Origin: Prevotella sp. UBA3837
Lineage (GTDB): Bacteria > Bacteroidota > Bacteroidia > Bacteroidales > Bacteroidaceae
Reading direction: 5' to 3'
Length of the DNA: 47,655 bases
Assembly: GCA_002392835.1 (NCBI GenBank)
Contig: DGHX01000192.1
Coordinates: 16,590-64,244, forward strand
Positions 1-7,668 of the stretch are shown here, piece by piece (the stretch's first letter is position 1; the number at the start of each line of letters is the position of its first letter). A program made the translations under genes and the position numbers. Under the pieces are notes generated by a model. That model saw only the letters and a program-made list of their open reading frames with translations, searched no databases and was not told where the DNA came from.

Positions 1-2
1 GT

Positions 3-530
3 GGATATATCTACGAAGGCGATGCCGCACCCGAGAAGTGCCCCGTGTGTAAAGCCCCCGCTTCGAAGTTCACCGAGCTCAAGGAAGAGGGTGAAGTCAG
101 CTACGCCACCGTTCACCGTCTGGGCGACGGCAAGCTCGAGGGCGTGCCTGAGGAGATGATACAGGAACTGCGTAACAACTACTTGGGCGAGTGCGGCGAG
201 GTAGGCATGTACCTGGCCATGGCCCGCCAGGCCGACCGCGAGGGCTATCCCGAGGTGGCCGAGGCCTTCAAGCGCTACGGACTCGAGGAGGCCGTGCACG
301 CAGCACAGTTTGCCGAGCTCCTCGGCGAGGTGGTCTTCGACACCAAGACCAACCTCGAGAAGCGCGCCGCAGCAGAGCACGGCGCCTGCGCCGACAAGTT
401 CGAGCTGGCCAAGCAGGCCAAGGCCATGGGCTTCGATGCCATACACGACATGGTGCACGAGGCCGCCAAGGACGAGGCACGCCACGGCGCCGGCTTCGCC
501 GGACTGCTGAAACGCTATTTCGGCAAGTAA
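3..530 (+). CDS. Rubrerythrin / NADH peroxidase-type, 5' end missing
   Basis: Partial gene; the reading frame is open from the left edge. The visible part starts in a rubredoxin-like domain (GYIYEGDAAPEKCPVCKA: second CxxC knuckle of the iron site; the first pair lies off the window) and continues into a ferritin-like four-helix domain with diiron ligand motifs (LGECGEVGMYLAMARQA, EEAVHAAQFAELLGE, KDEARHGAGF). Rubredoxin domain first and ferritin-like domain second is the 'reverse rubrerythrin' order, a family that reduces hydrogen peroxide in the cytoplasm of anaerobes. It ends with TAA 21 bases before a strong intrinsic terminator. Family assignment is secure; the exact electron donor is not visible. 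Confidence 0.9.
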   Translation, partial: GYIYEGDAAPEKCPVCKAPASKFTELKEEGEVSYATVHRLGDGKLEGVPEEMIQELRNNYLGECGEVGMYLAMARQADREGYPEVAEAFKRYGLEEAVHAAQFAELLGEVVFDTKTNLEKRAAAEHGACADKFELAKQAKAMGFDAIHDMVHEAAKDEARHGAGFAGLLKRYFGK

Positions 531-551
531 GCCATGCAATAAATCGGCACC

Positions 552-593
552 GAATCCGTTTTATCATTGTATGATAAGACGGATTCTTTTTTT
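552..593 (+). terminator. Intrinsic terminator of the rubrerythrin, overlapping the next start codon
   Basis: Arms 552-566 and 572-586 pair over 15 bp (one G-T wobble), with a 5-base loop and seven T at 587-593. The ATG of the next gene (571) has its A in the loop, and the second arm encodes the first residues of its signal peptide. Confidence 0.85.
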
Positions 594-1923
594 CCTCGCG
601 GCAGCAGCAGCCACGCTCGCTGCCTGTACCGATGACGACGGCGACTTCACCACCTCCTCGGCTGCCATGCTCACCTTCAGCACCGACACCGTGAAGCTCG
701 ACACCGTGTTCACCACCGTTGGCTCGCGCACCTACGATTTCTGGGTCTACAACCGCTCCGGTCACGGCCTGCGCCTGAGCAACGTACGCTTAGAGCACGG
801 CAACCAGACGGGCTTCCGTGTCAACGTCGACGGCACCTACCTCGACAACACCCTCGGCTCGCAGGTCTCCGGCCTTGAGGTGCGCTCCGGCGACAGCCTG
901 CGCGTCTTCGTCGAGCTCACCGCGCCACGCAACGGGCTCGCCGAACCGCTGCTCATTCAAGACCGTCTGCTCTTCAGCCTCGAGAGCGGACGCCAGCAGC
1001 ACGTCACCCTATGGGGGCACGCCTGGGACGCCATCATCACCGACAGCCTCACCGTCAGCAACGACACACTCATAGACACCGCCACACCCATCGTCATCAT
1101 GCGGGGCCTGCGCGTCGACAGCGCCGCCACGCTCACCCTGCGTGCCACCACACTCTATTTCCACAGCAAGGCAGGCATCGACGTCTACGGCACCCTCCTC
1201 ACCGACAGCGTGCTGCTGCGCGGCGACCGCCTCGACCACCTCTTCCCCTACCTGCCCTACGACCGCGTCAGCGGGCAGTGGCGCGGACTCCGCTTCTATC
1301 CCTCCTCCTACGACAACCGCCTCGTGGCCACCGAGATACGCAATGCTGAGGATGCACTCCTCGTCGACTCAGCCCAGCTCCTTACAAACCGCCAGCGCCT
1401 CTACATGGAGCGCTGCGTGGTGCACAGCTCCTCCGGACACGGGCTGCAGGCCCGCAACGCCTGGGTGGGACTCCTCGGCTGCCAGTTCTCAAATGCCGGA
1501 GGCGACTGCCTTGCCTTCCACGGTGGGGCAGTGGCCATCGACAGCTGCACCGTGGCGCAGTTCAACGTGCTGGGAACGGGACGCGGCGCAGCGCTGCGCT
1601 TCACCAACTACAGCGGCGACTACCCCTGTCCGCTGCAGCAGATGCTCATCACCAACACCATCGTCACCGGCTATGACGACGACGTCGTCATGGGCCAGAC
1701 GCTGGAGGGCGACAGCGTCACACCCTTTGCCTACCACTTCGAGCACAGCCTCATGCGCACACCGGCGCTCGAGGACACCGTCAACTGCCGCGACATCATC
1801 TGGGAAACCAAGGACGACAGCATTCAGGGCGAGAAACACTTCCGCCTCATCGACAGCTACAACATGCTCTACGACTTCCACCTCGACTCCCTCTCCACGG
1901 CCCACGGCATGGGGTGCTACTGA
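571..1923 (+). CDS. Beta-helix-type lipoprotein, hypothetical
   Basis: 450 residues. The N-terminus is a lipoprotein signal peptide: positive MIRR, a hydrophobic stretch, then the lipobox LAAC with Cys at 19, followed by an acidic run (TDDDGDF) typical of Bacteroidota lipoproteins exported to the outer membrane surface. The rest shows spaced short hydrophobic strands (for example TLTLRATTLYFHSKAGIDVYG and later GLLGCQF / IDSCTV turns) as in right-handed parallel beta-helix proteins; no catalytic motif is recognised. Its ATG sits inside the upstream terminator hairpin, so expression probably needs read-through or a promoter just before it. Function unknown; the fold is an inference from repeat spacing. 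Confidence 0.75.
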   Translation: MIRRILFFLAAAAATLAACTDDDGDFTTSSAAMLTFSTDTVKLDTVFTTVGSRTYDFWVYNRSGHGLRLSNVRLEHGNQTGFRVNVDGTYLDNTLGSQVSGLEVRSGDSLRVFVELTAPRNGLAEPLLIQDRLLFSLESGRQQHVTLWGHAWDAIITDSLTVSNDTLIDTATPIVIMRGLRVDSAATLTLRATTLYFHSKAGIDVYGTLLTDSVLLRGDRLDHLFPYLPYDRVSGQWRGLRFYPSSYDNRLVATEIRNAEDALLVDSAQLLTNRQRLYMERCVVHSSSGHGLQARNAWVGLLGCQFSNAGGDCLAFHGGAVAIDSCTVAQFNVLGTGRGAALRFTNYSGDYPCPLQQMLITNTIVTGYDDDVVMGQTLEGDSVTPFAYHFEHSLMRTPALEDTVNCRDIIWETKDDSIQGEKHFRLIDSYNMLYDFHLDSLSTAHGMGCY

Positions 1924-1959
1924 GCTGCCAGCCGTTGAGGGGCGTACATCTGCCGTCTG

Positions 1960-2403
1960 TCAGGGAAGCAATTCATTTCTGAACTCCTTTTGCAATCCGT
2001 AGAGGCTGCTGTTTACTGTCACGCCTACCATCATGATGTGGTCGGCCATTTCGCAGATGTAGCGGTTGCGGGCAAGGGCTGTGGTGCGCGACTGGCGGAC
2101 AGCTGCCGTCGTGGAGATGATGAGCAGGCGGCCCTGCTCCAATGGTGCTTTGAGCTCTTCTGGTATTTCCCTATACATTCGTCGTGCCAGCACCATGATG
2201 ACAGGCACCTTGGCTTTCAGCAGGAAGTGCAGCACATCTTGCTCCAGCCTGCTGCTGAAGCCGCTCACCACGCAGCCCTCATGCTCGCCCGTCGCCCAGT
2301 TATAGCATCGCAGCACCACGTCGGGCGCTATGGTGCCCGATGCCAGGAAGGCTGTCTTCGGCAGCGTCAGCAGTTCCGTGTTGCCAAGATATAAAAGTTC
2401 CAT
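1960..2403 (-). CDS. DprA/Smf-like Rossmann-fold protein, copy 1
   Basis: 147 residues. TAFLASGTIAPDVVLRCYNW, then GCVVSGFSSRLEQDVLHFLL and the VPVIMVLARRM strand resemble the nucleotide-binding half of the DNA-processing protein A (DprA/LOG-like) fold. It lacks the winged-helix tail of full DprA (usually about 300 residues or more), so a role in DNA uptake cannot be assumed. The frame is open far upstream, but ATG 2403 is preferred: GGAG lies 5 bases before it, and the N-terminus then aligns with the paralogue at 4093-4536. The two copies share most residues (KTAFLASGTIAPDVVLRCY and RRMYREIPEELK are near identical). It is the last gene of the island and converges on the lipoprotein. Confidence 0.75.
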   Translation of the reverse strand: MELLYLGNTELLTLPKTAFLASGTIAPDVVLRCYNWATGEHEGCVVSGFSSRLEQDVLHFLLKAKVPVIMVLARRMYREIPEELKAPLEQGRLLIISTTAAVRQSRTTALARNRYICEMADHIMMVGVTVNSSLYGLQKEFRNELLP

Positions 2404-2426
2404 TTTATCTCCAATTATCTGTACTT

Positions 2427-2454
2427 TAAAAATAAAGCCTCCTTTCGGAGGCTT
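2427..2454 (-). terminator. Terminator-like hairpin in the leader of DprA-like copy 1
   Basis: On the minus strand AAGCCTCC-GAAA-GGAGGCTT forms a perfect 8-bp stem with a GNRA tetraloop, followed by TATTTTT. It lies between promoter 2492-2523 and ATG 2403, so it would act as an attenuator of this gene. Confidence 0.6.
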
Positions 2455-2489
2455 GCCCCAAGTATTTATCATACAAGGGGGGATTCTGC

Positions 2490-2698
2490 TGCAAAGATAA
2501 GAAGTTTTTATGAAACCTCCAAATTTTCGGGCAGCAATTTTATTCTTCAGCAGAAAGATCATCGCCCATGCGGTACTTGATGTCGTAGTTCTTGCTTGAG
2601 GCAAGCGGCAGAGCCGAGCGGATGATGAAGTCGAGTTCCTCCTCCGTGAAGCCGTAGTGCTTGGCAAGGACTTTGTCGATTTCGTCGATGATAGGCTT
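2490..2698 (-). repeat. 209-bp direct repeat, copy R1 (methylase 3' end plus promoter)
   Basis: Near-identical to 3426-3634 with no length difference. It contains the last ~53 codons of the methylase followed by a complete TTTG-N20-TATCTTTG promoter. A third, shorter match is the 3' end of the intact methylase near 8337-8454. Confidence 0.85.
2492..2523 (-). promoter_or_regulatory. Bacteroidota promoter for DprA-like copy 1
   Basis: Minus strand: TTTG (2523-2520), 20-base spacer, TATCTTTG (2499-2492), matching the TTTG / TAnnTTTG consensus of the major Bacteroidota sigma factor. It lies within repeat R1. Confidence 0.75.
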
Positions 2699-2701
2699 TA
2701 C
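2540..2701 (-). pseudogene. 3'-terminal fragment of the Eco57I-like methylase (copy 1)
   Basis: 53 codons and a stop, starting just behind the HEPN gene stop: VKPIIDEIDKVLAKHYGF, TEEELDFII, YDIKYRMGDDLSAEE. It aligns with the end of the 1108-residue methylase (8329-11655) but carries 11 extra residues (RSALPLASSKN) before YDIKYR that the intact gene lacks. It has no start codon of its own and is a remnant, not a gene. Confidence 0.85.
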
Positions 2702-2706
2702 GTTTT

Positions 2707-3108
2707 TCAATTAGGATACAAAAGCATTCTAATTCTATTAATCAATTCGTGTGCAGGATCTACGAAAGTCAGCATTTCATCTTTAGTCACTTCAAAAAGG
2801 CAGTTATAATCTCCTTTCTCTCTCAACTGCTCCATTCTTGTCAAGAAAGCACCAAGTCTGTCTTCGATGATTCCCGACTTTATAAAATGAAGCCCAAACT
2901 GCGTTAACATGCCAGAATGTCTGCGACTGGCAAGTCCGTTGTGTATAAACAATGCTTGAACGGCATGGAAACAAGCATAATAATAGCGGTTGGCAGCCAT
3001 ATCCCATTGCTCCATCTCACACATCATTCCTGCTTGTTTAAGGAAACGGTCAGCCTTTTCCATTTCCAAGCCGACCATTGTCTTTCTGTCTTCGTCGTTT
3101 AATCCCAT
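2707..3108 (-). CDS. HEPN-domain toxin of a MNT-HEPN pair
   Basis: 133 residues, all-helical. The HEPN fold is shown by the YYYACFHAVQALFIHNGL helix and the R-x4-6-H-type segment ASRRHSGMLTQFGLHF, followed by DYNCLFEVTKDE. HEPN proteins of HepT type are RNases that cleave or block cellular RNA and are neutralised by a partner MNT nucleotidyltransferase by complex formation or AMPylation. Its ATG follows the stop of the MNT gene with no gap (TAAATG), a translational coupling expected for such pairs. Short size and context make toxin-antitoxin the best call; a plasmid-maintenance or phage-defence role is inference. Confidence 0.8.
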   Translation of the reverse strand: MGLNDEDRKTMVGLEMEKADRFLKQAGMMCEMEQWDMAANRYYYACFHAVQALFIHNGLASRRHSGMLTQFGLHFIKSGIIEDRLGAFLTRMEQLREKGDYNCLFEVTKDEMLTFVDPAHELINRIRMLLYPN

Positions 3109-3420
3109 TTACAGAGTAATAGCGTCACGTTCAACATTATGGTAGAATGGAGTAATGCGACTTGTCTCCCATTCCTTCTTGGTGTACATAATAGGATTTA
3201 TCTCAGCCCCCAAATCCCATCCAAGTTTTGTGAGAGGATAGGTAATGGTGTCATAATCATCAGGCTGTAGTTTGTCCTTATCCATAACAATAAGAATGTC
3301 CCAGTCAGAGTTAAAACAAGCATCTCCGCGGGCTTGCGAACCGTAGAGTTTTGCTGTAGCATGCTCAGGAAGAGTCTGCGCCAGCATTTTCTTGATATTG
3401 TCGAGTATTTCCTTATCCAT
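3109..3420 (-). CDS. MNT minimal nucleotidyltransferase antitoxin
   Basis: 103 residues from the ATG at 3420. The polymerase-beta-like nucleotidyltransferase signature is KLYGSQARGDACFNSDWDI (GSxARG followed by SDxDI), with a further Asp-containing strand later, as in MntA antitoxins that AMPylate HepT. It is translated immediately before the HEPN gene. The frame is open upstream, but the promoter at 3428-3459 lies directly before this ATG, so the mRNA would be leaderless or nearly so. The partner's identity makes the assignment firm. Confidence 0.85.
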   Translation of the reverse strand: MDKEILDNIKKMLAQTLPEHATAKLYGSQARGDACFNSDWDILIVMDKDKLQPDDYDTITYPLTKLGWDLGAEINPIMYTKKEWETSRITPFYHNVERDAITL

Positions 3421-3425
3421 TCCGT

Positions 3426-3634
3426 TGCAAAGATAAAGATGTTTCTTGAAACTTCCAAATTTTCGGGCAACTATTTTATTCATTAGCCGATAATTCATCG
3501 CCCATGCGGTACTTAATGTCGTAGTTCTTGCTTGAGGCAAGCGGCAGAGCCGAGCGGATGATGAAGTCGAGTTCCTCCTCCGTGAAGCCGTAGTGCTTGG
3601 CAAGGACTTTGTCGATTTCGTCAATGATGGGCTT
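3426..3634 (-). repeat. 209-bp direct repeat, copy R2 (methylase 3' end plus promoter)
   Basis: Second copy of the repeat at 2490-2698, same length. It ends the orphan recognition fragment and supplies the promoter of the MNT-HEPN pair. Confidence 0.85.
3428..3459 (-). promoter_or_regulatory. Promoter of the MNT-HEPN operon
   Basis: Minus strand: TTTG (3459-3456), 20-base spacer, TATCTTTG (3435-3428). The -7 box ends 7 bases before the MNT ATG, implying an almost leaderless transcript. Confidence 0.8.
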
Positions 3635-4012
3635 GGAGAGTTTCATGTAGAATTCATCATACTCAACACAACCTGTCGCTTTATAGACGTAAACACGACG
3701 CTTTGATTTTGCAAGGACATCTTTTGTTAAGCTGATGTTAAGACAAGACAATTGCTTGGCAAGTATATCGTCAAGTGCCAGTTTGAAGCTATAGACCTCG
3801 GAAGAATTCACATTATAGCAAGATGAATGTGTAATCCACCATATAAAAAACAATGTACTGTTGAACACTGCGCAACCACATTCTTTCTCTTCCTTAGTGT
3901 AAAATTGCATTCGCTTCAAGTGATGAGAAACAATTTCGCCGTCACGTTCGCTATGAAAATATGGTACAAACGTATGAGCCCTCATCCATCTTCCATCAGA
4001 CTTCAGACATCG
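3476..4012 (-). pseudogene. Orphan target-recognition fragment of the Eco57I-like methylase
   Basis: About 178 codons open from just after an in-frame TAA at 4013-4015. It aligns with the last ~175 residues of the intact methylase: AHTFVPYFHSERDGE matches ATTFAPYFYNEKDGE; YKATGCVEYDEFYMKLSKP matches YKATGQVIYDEFYPKLSKP. Between these anchors the sequence differs strongly and is AT-rich, as expected for a different target-recognition domain. The catalytic part (motif I, NPPY) is absent, so it cannot methylate. It could be a decayed duplicate or a silent donor cassette for specificity change. Confidence 0.8.
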
Positions 4013-4092
4013 TTAATGTCACTAACCTGTCCCCGTGACATTTGAAGGTGCAGAGTGTGGCGTTGCAATGACGAGACGATTGATTTCGGATT

Positions 4093-4536
4093 CTAAGTTG
4101 GTTTATCCCCAAACTCCTTTTGCAACCCGTAGAGACTGCTGTCTTCTGTCACGCCTACCATCATAATATAATCGGCTAATTCGCAGATGTAACGATTGCG
4201 AGCGAGGGCTGTAGCACGCGACTGACGGATAGCAGTTGATGTGGAGATGATGAGCAAGCGACCGTGTTCCAATGGCACTTTCAGTTCTTCTGGTATTTCT
4301 CTATACATTCTCCGTGCCAGCACCATGATGACAGGCGTCTTGCCTTTCAGCAGGAAGTGCAGCACGTCCTGCTCCAGCTTGCTACTGAAGCCACTCACCA
4401 CGCAGCCCTCATGCTCGTCTGTTGCCCAGTCATAGCAGCGCAGCACCACGTCGGGCGCTATCGTGCCCGATGCCAGAAAGGCCGTCTTCTGCATCGCCAG
4501 CAGTCTCTCGTTTCCATAGCGTATTATATCCTTCAT
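4093..4536 (-). CDS. DprA/Smf-like Rossmann-fold protein, copy 2
   Basis: 147 residues, a close paralogue of the protein at 1960-2403: same KTAFLASGTIAPDVVLRCY start of the Rossmann region, GCVVSGFSSKLEQDVLHFLL, TPVIMVLARRMYREIPEEL and SLYGLQKEFGD end. It differs mainly at the first 15 residues and the last few. No winged helix follows. The two copies bracket the orphan methylase fragment, the MNT-HEPN pair and the second fragment, which suggests that this segment arose by duplication. Proteins of this size with a lone DprA/LOG-like fold occur in defence islands as possible nucleotide or ssDNA sensors; that role is inference. Confidence 0.75.
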   Translation of the reverse strand: MKDIIRYGNERLLAMQKTAFLASGTIAPDVVLRCYDWATDEHEGCVVSGFSSKLEQDVLHFLLKGKTPVIMVLARRMYREIPEELKVPLEHGRLLIISTSTAIRQSRATALARNRYICELADYIMMVGVTEDSSLYGLQKEFGDKPT

Positions 4537-4571
4537 TTTGTTTACAACAATATTTCTTCTTCATTATCATT

Positions 4572-4781
4572 TTAATGCTGAATAAAACCGACAGGTATGA
4601 TTTCTGGACGTCTCCGATGTCCAACTTGCAATTCAGCGATAGAATTGGATATCACAATTTGTGATTTCCCATTTTCTGTCACCAGAACCTCTTTGGCAAA
4701 ATCTTCGTCGTCGAGATACCGTTTAACGGTTGTCTTTTCGCCACTCCTGATTCTGTCCAATGTTCCCTGCCGTACACTCAT
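4572..4781 (-). CDS. Small hypothetical protein
   Basis: 69 residues, charged N-terminus (MSVRQGTLDRIRSGEKTTVK), then a mixed alpha/beta stretch and a basic HRRRPE segment near the end. No family recognised. It follows the SF1 helicase by about 70 bases and precedes DprA-like copy 2 by 35 bases on the same strand, so it is probably co-transcribed. The size and spacing are plausible for a real gene, but a chance frame cannot be excluded. Confidence 0.45.
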   Translation of the reverse strand: MSVRQGTLDRIRSGEKTTVKRYLDDEDFAKEVLVTENGKSQIVISNSIAELQVGHRRRPEIIPVGFIQH

Positions 4782-4850
4782 GATAGTGACAAATTCTTTT
4801 CATTGTGTTCCACGGTCCAATGTCCGTAGAACCATATATAGGGCAACACC

Positions 4851-7637
4851 TCATATCTTCCAGTTATTAATAGTTTTATCGAAATACTTGATGATGTCTT
4901 CGTTCCCTTCTGCTTGGTTGAAAGTAGCAGCCAGGTGGGTAGTTGCACGAGAAACACCAACATATAAGTATCTCCTCATGATTTTCAAAGAACAGTTTTC
5001 CAATGCAGTATCAATGTCATAGAAGAACACTACTTCGAACTCCATACCCTTCACTTCTGAGATTCTGAAAACGCGCACAGCCTTTGTGTTAGGGGCTGTC
5101 CTGTTTTCAGAGCAGTCGTAAATCTGGATGCCATTCAGATAGTCCTGGTCATTCATCAAGTCCACTAAGTCTTTGATGTTGACATCATCTCCAACAAAAA
5201 TGGCTACGGATGGCATACTTTCATCGTAGGTCTTGTAAACCTCAATGATACGCTTAGCCATCCATTCTGCTTTCTCTTCTTCATCATCAGAAACGATACA
5301 TATTGGGGCTGGTTCGTCATCAGATCTTTTCTTTGTTGTATGGTATGGGGCCTCTATCCCTTGGTCATCAATATACATCTGTTTCGACATGTCCAGCAGC
5401 GTAGGCAACTGCCGGTAGGATGTTTTCAGTTCGACAATTTCCAGATTGGGCAATATTGACTTTCGAAGTTGTTCCCAACTCTTGATGCCATTGTCATTCA
5501 GTCCTTGCATGATATCACCACACAACGTTAAAGACGAATATTCGTAATGGCGGAAGGAGGCCATAAAATAGTAGTCTATAACGGAATAGTCAGTAGCCTC
5601 ATCAATACCGATGACGGGTTTCACGTTCTCTTTATATGCCTCAACGTATTTGCTCTTCATGGCATTGAATCGTAGACGAGATTTCTTATATATACCCAAG
5701 AGCATATTGTTGACAAAACCAACAATCAGTTCCAGCTCTTCAGGATGAATGCGCTTTCCACCATCTTTTTTCTGTATTTTTTCTAGAAGTTTCTTGTTGA
5801 ATAACGTGCTGTCTATTTCAATTTGCTTCTTTCTGAACAATTTGTATAGTCGAGGAATCTGGTTGAACAGATTACTCTCCACACCTCTGCACAAGAAGGC
5901 GTAGTTCATAGAGAACCAGCTCAACTCCCCAATTTGGCTTAGTTCTTCAATATTTACTAACGTTTCTATGATAACATATAATTCTCTTTGACGTTTGGTT
6001 AATTTCTTGTTACTATCGTATTTGCGCAGGCTCAATTTCTTTAGGATGGGCTTTATCTGCTGATATAGTTTTGCGTCATAATCTATGGATACAAGTTCTT
6101 CCTCTTCATCTTCTGCTTCATCCATTGCGTTTTCTGTTACGTCTTCATCTTGTACTACGATAGTCTCTTGCCTCCACTGGTCAAACAATGCGATTACTGA
6201 CGATTTCATATCTTCATTCTCGTCCACCATTCTCTTTATAGCAAGAGCTTTTATGTTTAATGCATCGTTTAGCTGAGATTCCAAGATCGAAACATTTTTT
6301 CTTTCATTGTCCTGCAACGAGTTGAGGAGTCTTATCAATGCGTCAATATCTTTTACACCTTCTGCTCTCTTGCAATAAGCCTTGATACTCAAAGCAATGC
6401 TGTTCCAAGAGAAATCAGAGGTATTCAGATGATAGGCATTCAACAGGATGGTGGAGATGTTGTCAATACAAAACTTCTCAAACGCAGCGATGGCACCCTC
6501 GGCATCCATGATAAGTATTTCCTCGCTCTTATCTTTAACTTTATACAGTTTAAAAGGCCCATCAGAATCAGGCTTTCTCAGCTTGTATGCCATCAGCATC
6601 TTGTTTCTGAAACTATGCAGTGTAGTAGTGTTGTTCTCGTTGGCATTCAAGTATTCACCACGCATGTTAGCTTGCAGATAAGCAAGCAATTTCTCAGTGG
6701 GTGAGAAAAAAAGCCAGTTAACATCTCTCACCTTTTCATCTGTGATAGCAATGATCTGTTCTGGGGTAAGTGGAGCCTCATACTCTTCCAACGATTGAGC
6801 AGAGATGAGAAACTTCAGTCTTTGGATCATGGTGGTGGTCTTACCTGTTCCTGGTCCACCCTCTATCACCAAGGGCACACCGTCATAGAGGTGAGAACGC
6901 TTGGCTTCATCCTGAGCTAAGTCCAGGAAATGTTGATCACGCAAAGCGAGATCTTTGAGTATGAAGGTCTGTGTCTGCTTGATTTTAGACTTTGTCGCCT
7001 CAATAGTATTTTCCAGCTTCAATATTTCTTCAGCAGCTTTTTTCTCTTCCTCTTCCCGTCTTCTGGCTTCCTCACGAAGTCTTTCTTCTTCCTCTCTGCG
7101 AGCCTTCTCTTTGGCAGCACGTTCGGCCTCTTGCTGGGCTTCTTCCTTCTGCTTTCGAATCCGCTCTTTCTCTTCTTGAAGTTTCTTCAGTTGTTGCTCT
7201 TGTTCTTGTCGTTTACCCAACAAGTCATAAAGCCGCTGAAAACGGTAGGTATTAGCATCGTCCGCAATGTTGATTACAAGTTCCTGAGCTGTTCTGAAAT
7301 CAGGCTTGTAAACTGCTCTGTCATGTATCGTTACCTCTACGTCATTTTTTCTTTTCGGATTCTTGGTTATTTGTGTATAGTTGCGCTTCCCAGAATAATA
7401 TCTGGTCAAGACCTCGCCCATCTTGGAATCACGATGTACGACGATACCATCTGTACGTAGTACCTTTGTGGTGTCACCAATGACAATCCAAAACTGCTGA
7501 GCAGCTTCCTTGCCTTTCAACGTACTATCAAGAGAACAATAAGCTCTGCCTATAGCAGGAATACGGGTGTAGTTGGCTTTCTCCTTCTCAATATGGCGTT
7601 GGATTGCCTTTCCAATTTCGTATATGTCTTCTTTCAT
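4851..7637 (-). CDS. SF1 (UvrD-like) DNA helicase with N-terminal coiled coil
   Basis: 928 residues from ATG 7637; an upstream ATG at 7688 would overlap the preceding gene by 20 bases and is less likely. Residues 1-140 are an unrecognised alpha/beta domain; about 140-230 are a highly charged Glu/Lys/Arg coiled coil (REEEERLREEARRREEEEK). The helicase core has Walker A GGPGTGKTTT at about 261-268, Walker B IGIDEATDYS near 679, the SYRQ motif, EVKGMEFEVVFF and LYVGVSRAT (motif VI). It is most like UvrD/Rep-family ATPases of defence islands. Together with two small upstream genes it forms a unit between the methylase and DprA-like copy 2. Substrate and partner are unknown. Confidence 0.85.
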   Translation of the reverse strand: MKEDIYEIGKAIQRHIEKEKANYTRIPAIGRAYCSLDSTLKGKEAAQQFWIVIGDTTKVLRTDGIVVHRDSKMGEVLTRYYSGKRNYTQITKNPKRKNDVEVTIHDRAVYKPDFRTAQELVINIADDANTYRFQRLYDLLGKRQEQEQQLKKLQEEKERIRKQKEEAQQEAERAAKEKARREEEERLREEARRREEEEKKAAEEILKLENTIEATKSKIKQTQTFILKDLALRDQHFLDLAQDEAKRSHLYDGVPLVIEGGPGTGKTTTMIQRLKFLISAQSLEEYEAPLTPEQIIAITDEKVRDVNWLFFSPTEKLLAYLQANMRGEYLNANENNTTTLHSFRNKMLMAYKLRKPDSDGPFKLYKVKDKSEEILIMDAEGAIAAFEKFCIDNISTILLNAYHLNTSDFSWNSIALSIKAYCKRAEGVKDIDALIRLLNSLQDNERKNVSILESQLNDALNIKALAIKRMVDENEDMKSSVIALFDQWRQETIVVQDEDVTENAMDEAEDEEEELVSIDYDAKLYQQIKPILKKLSLRKYDSNKKLTKRQRELYVIIETLVNIEELSQIGELSWFSMNYAFLCRGVESNLFNQIPRLYKLFRKKQIEIDSTLFNKKLLEKIQKKDGGKRIHPEELELIVGFVNNMLLGIYKKSRLRFNAMKSKYVEAYKENVKPVIGIDEATDYSVIDYYFMASFRHYEYSSLTLCGDIMQGLNDNGIKSWEQLRKSILPNLEIVELKTSYRQLPTLLDMSKQMYIDDQGIEAPYHTTKKRSDDEPAPICIVSDDEEEKAEWMAKRIIEVYKTYDESMPSVAIFVGDDVNIKDLVDLMNDQDYLNGIQIYDCSENRTAPNTKAVRVFRISEVKGMEFEVVFFYDIDTALENCSLKIMRRYLYVGVSRATTHLAATFNQAEGNEDIIKYFDKTINNWKI

Positions 7638-7668
7638 CTTCTTCGCCGTTATGCAATTTAACATCAGC

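Noticed and set aside
1960..2667. Full-length 235-codon reading of the DprA-like copy 1 frame
   Set aside because: The first part is the methylase repeat read in a wrong frame; the promoter and Shine-Dalgarno place the start at 2403.
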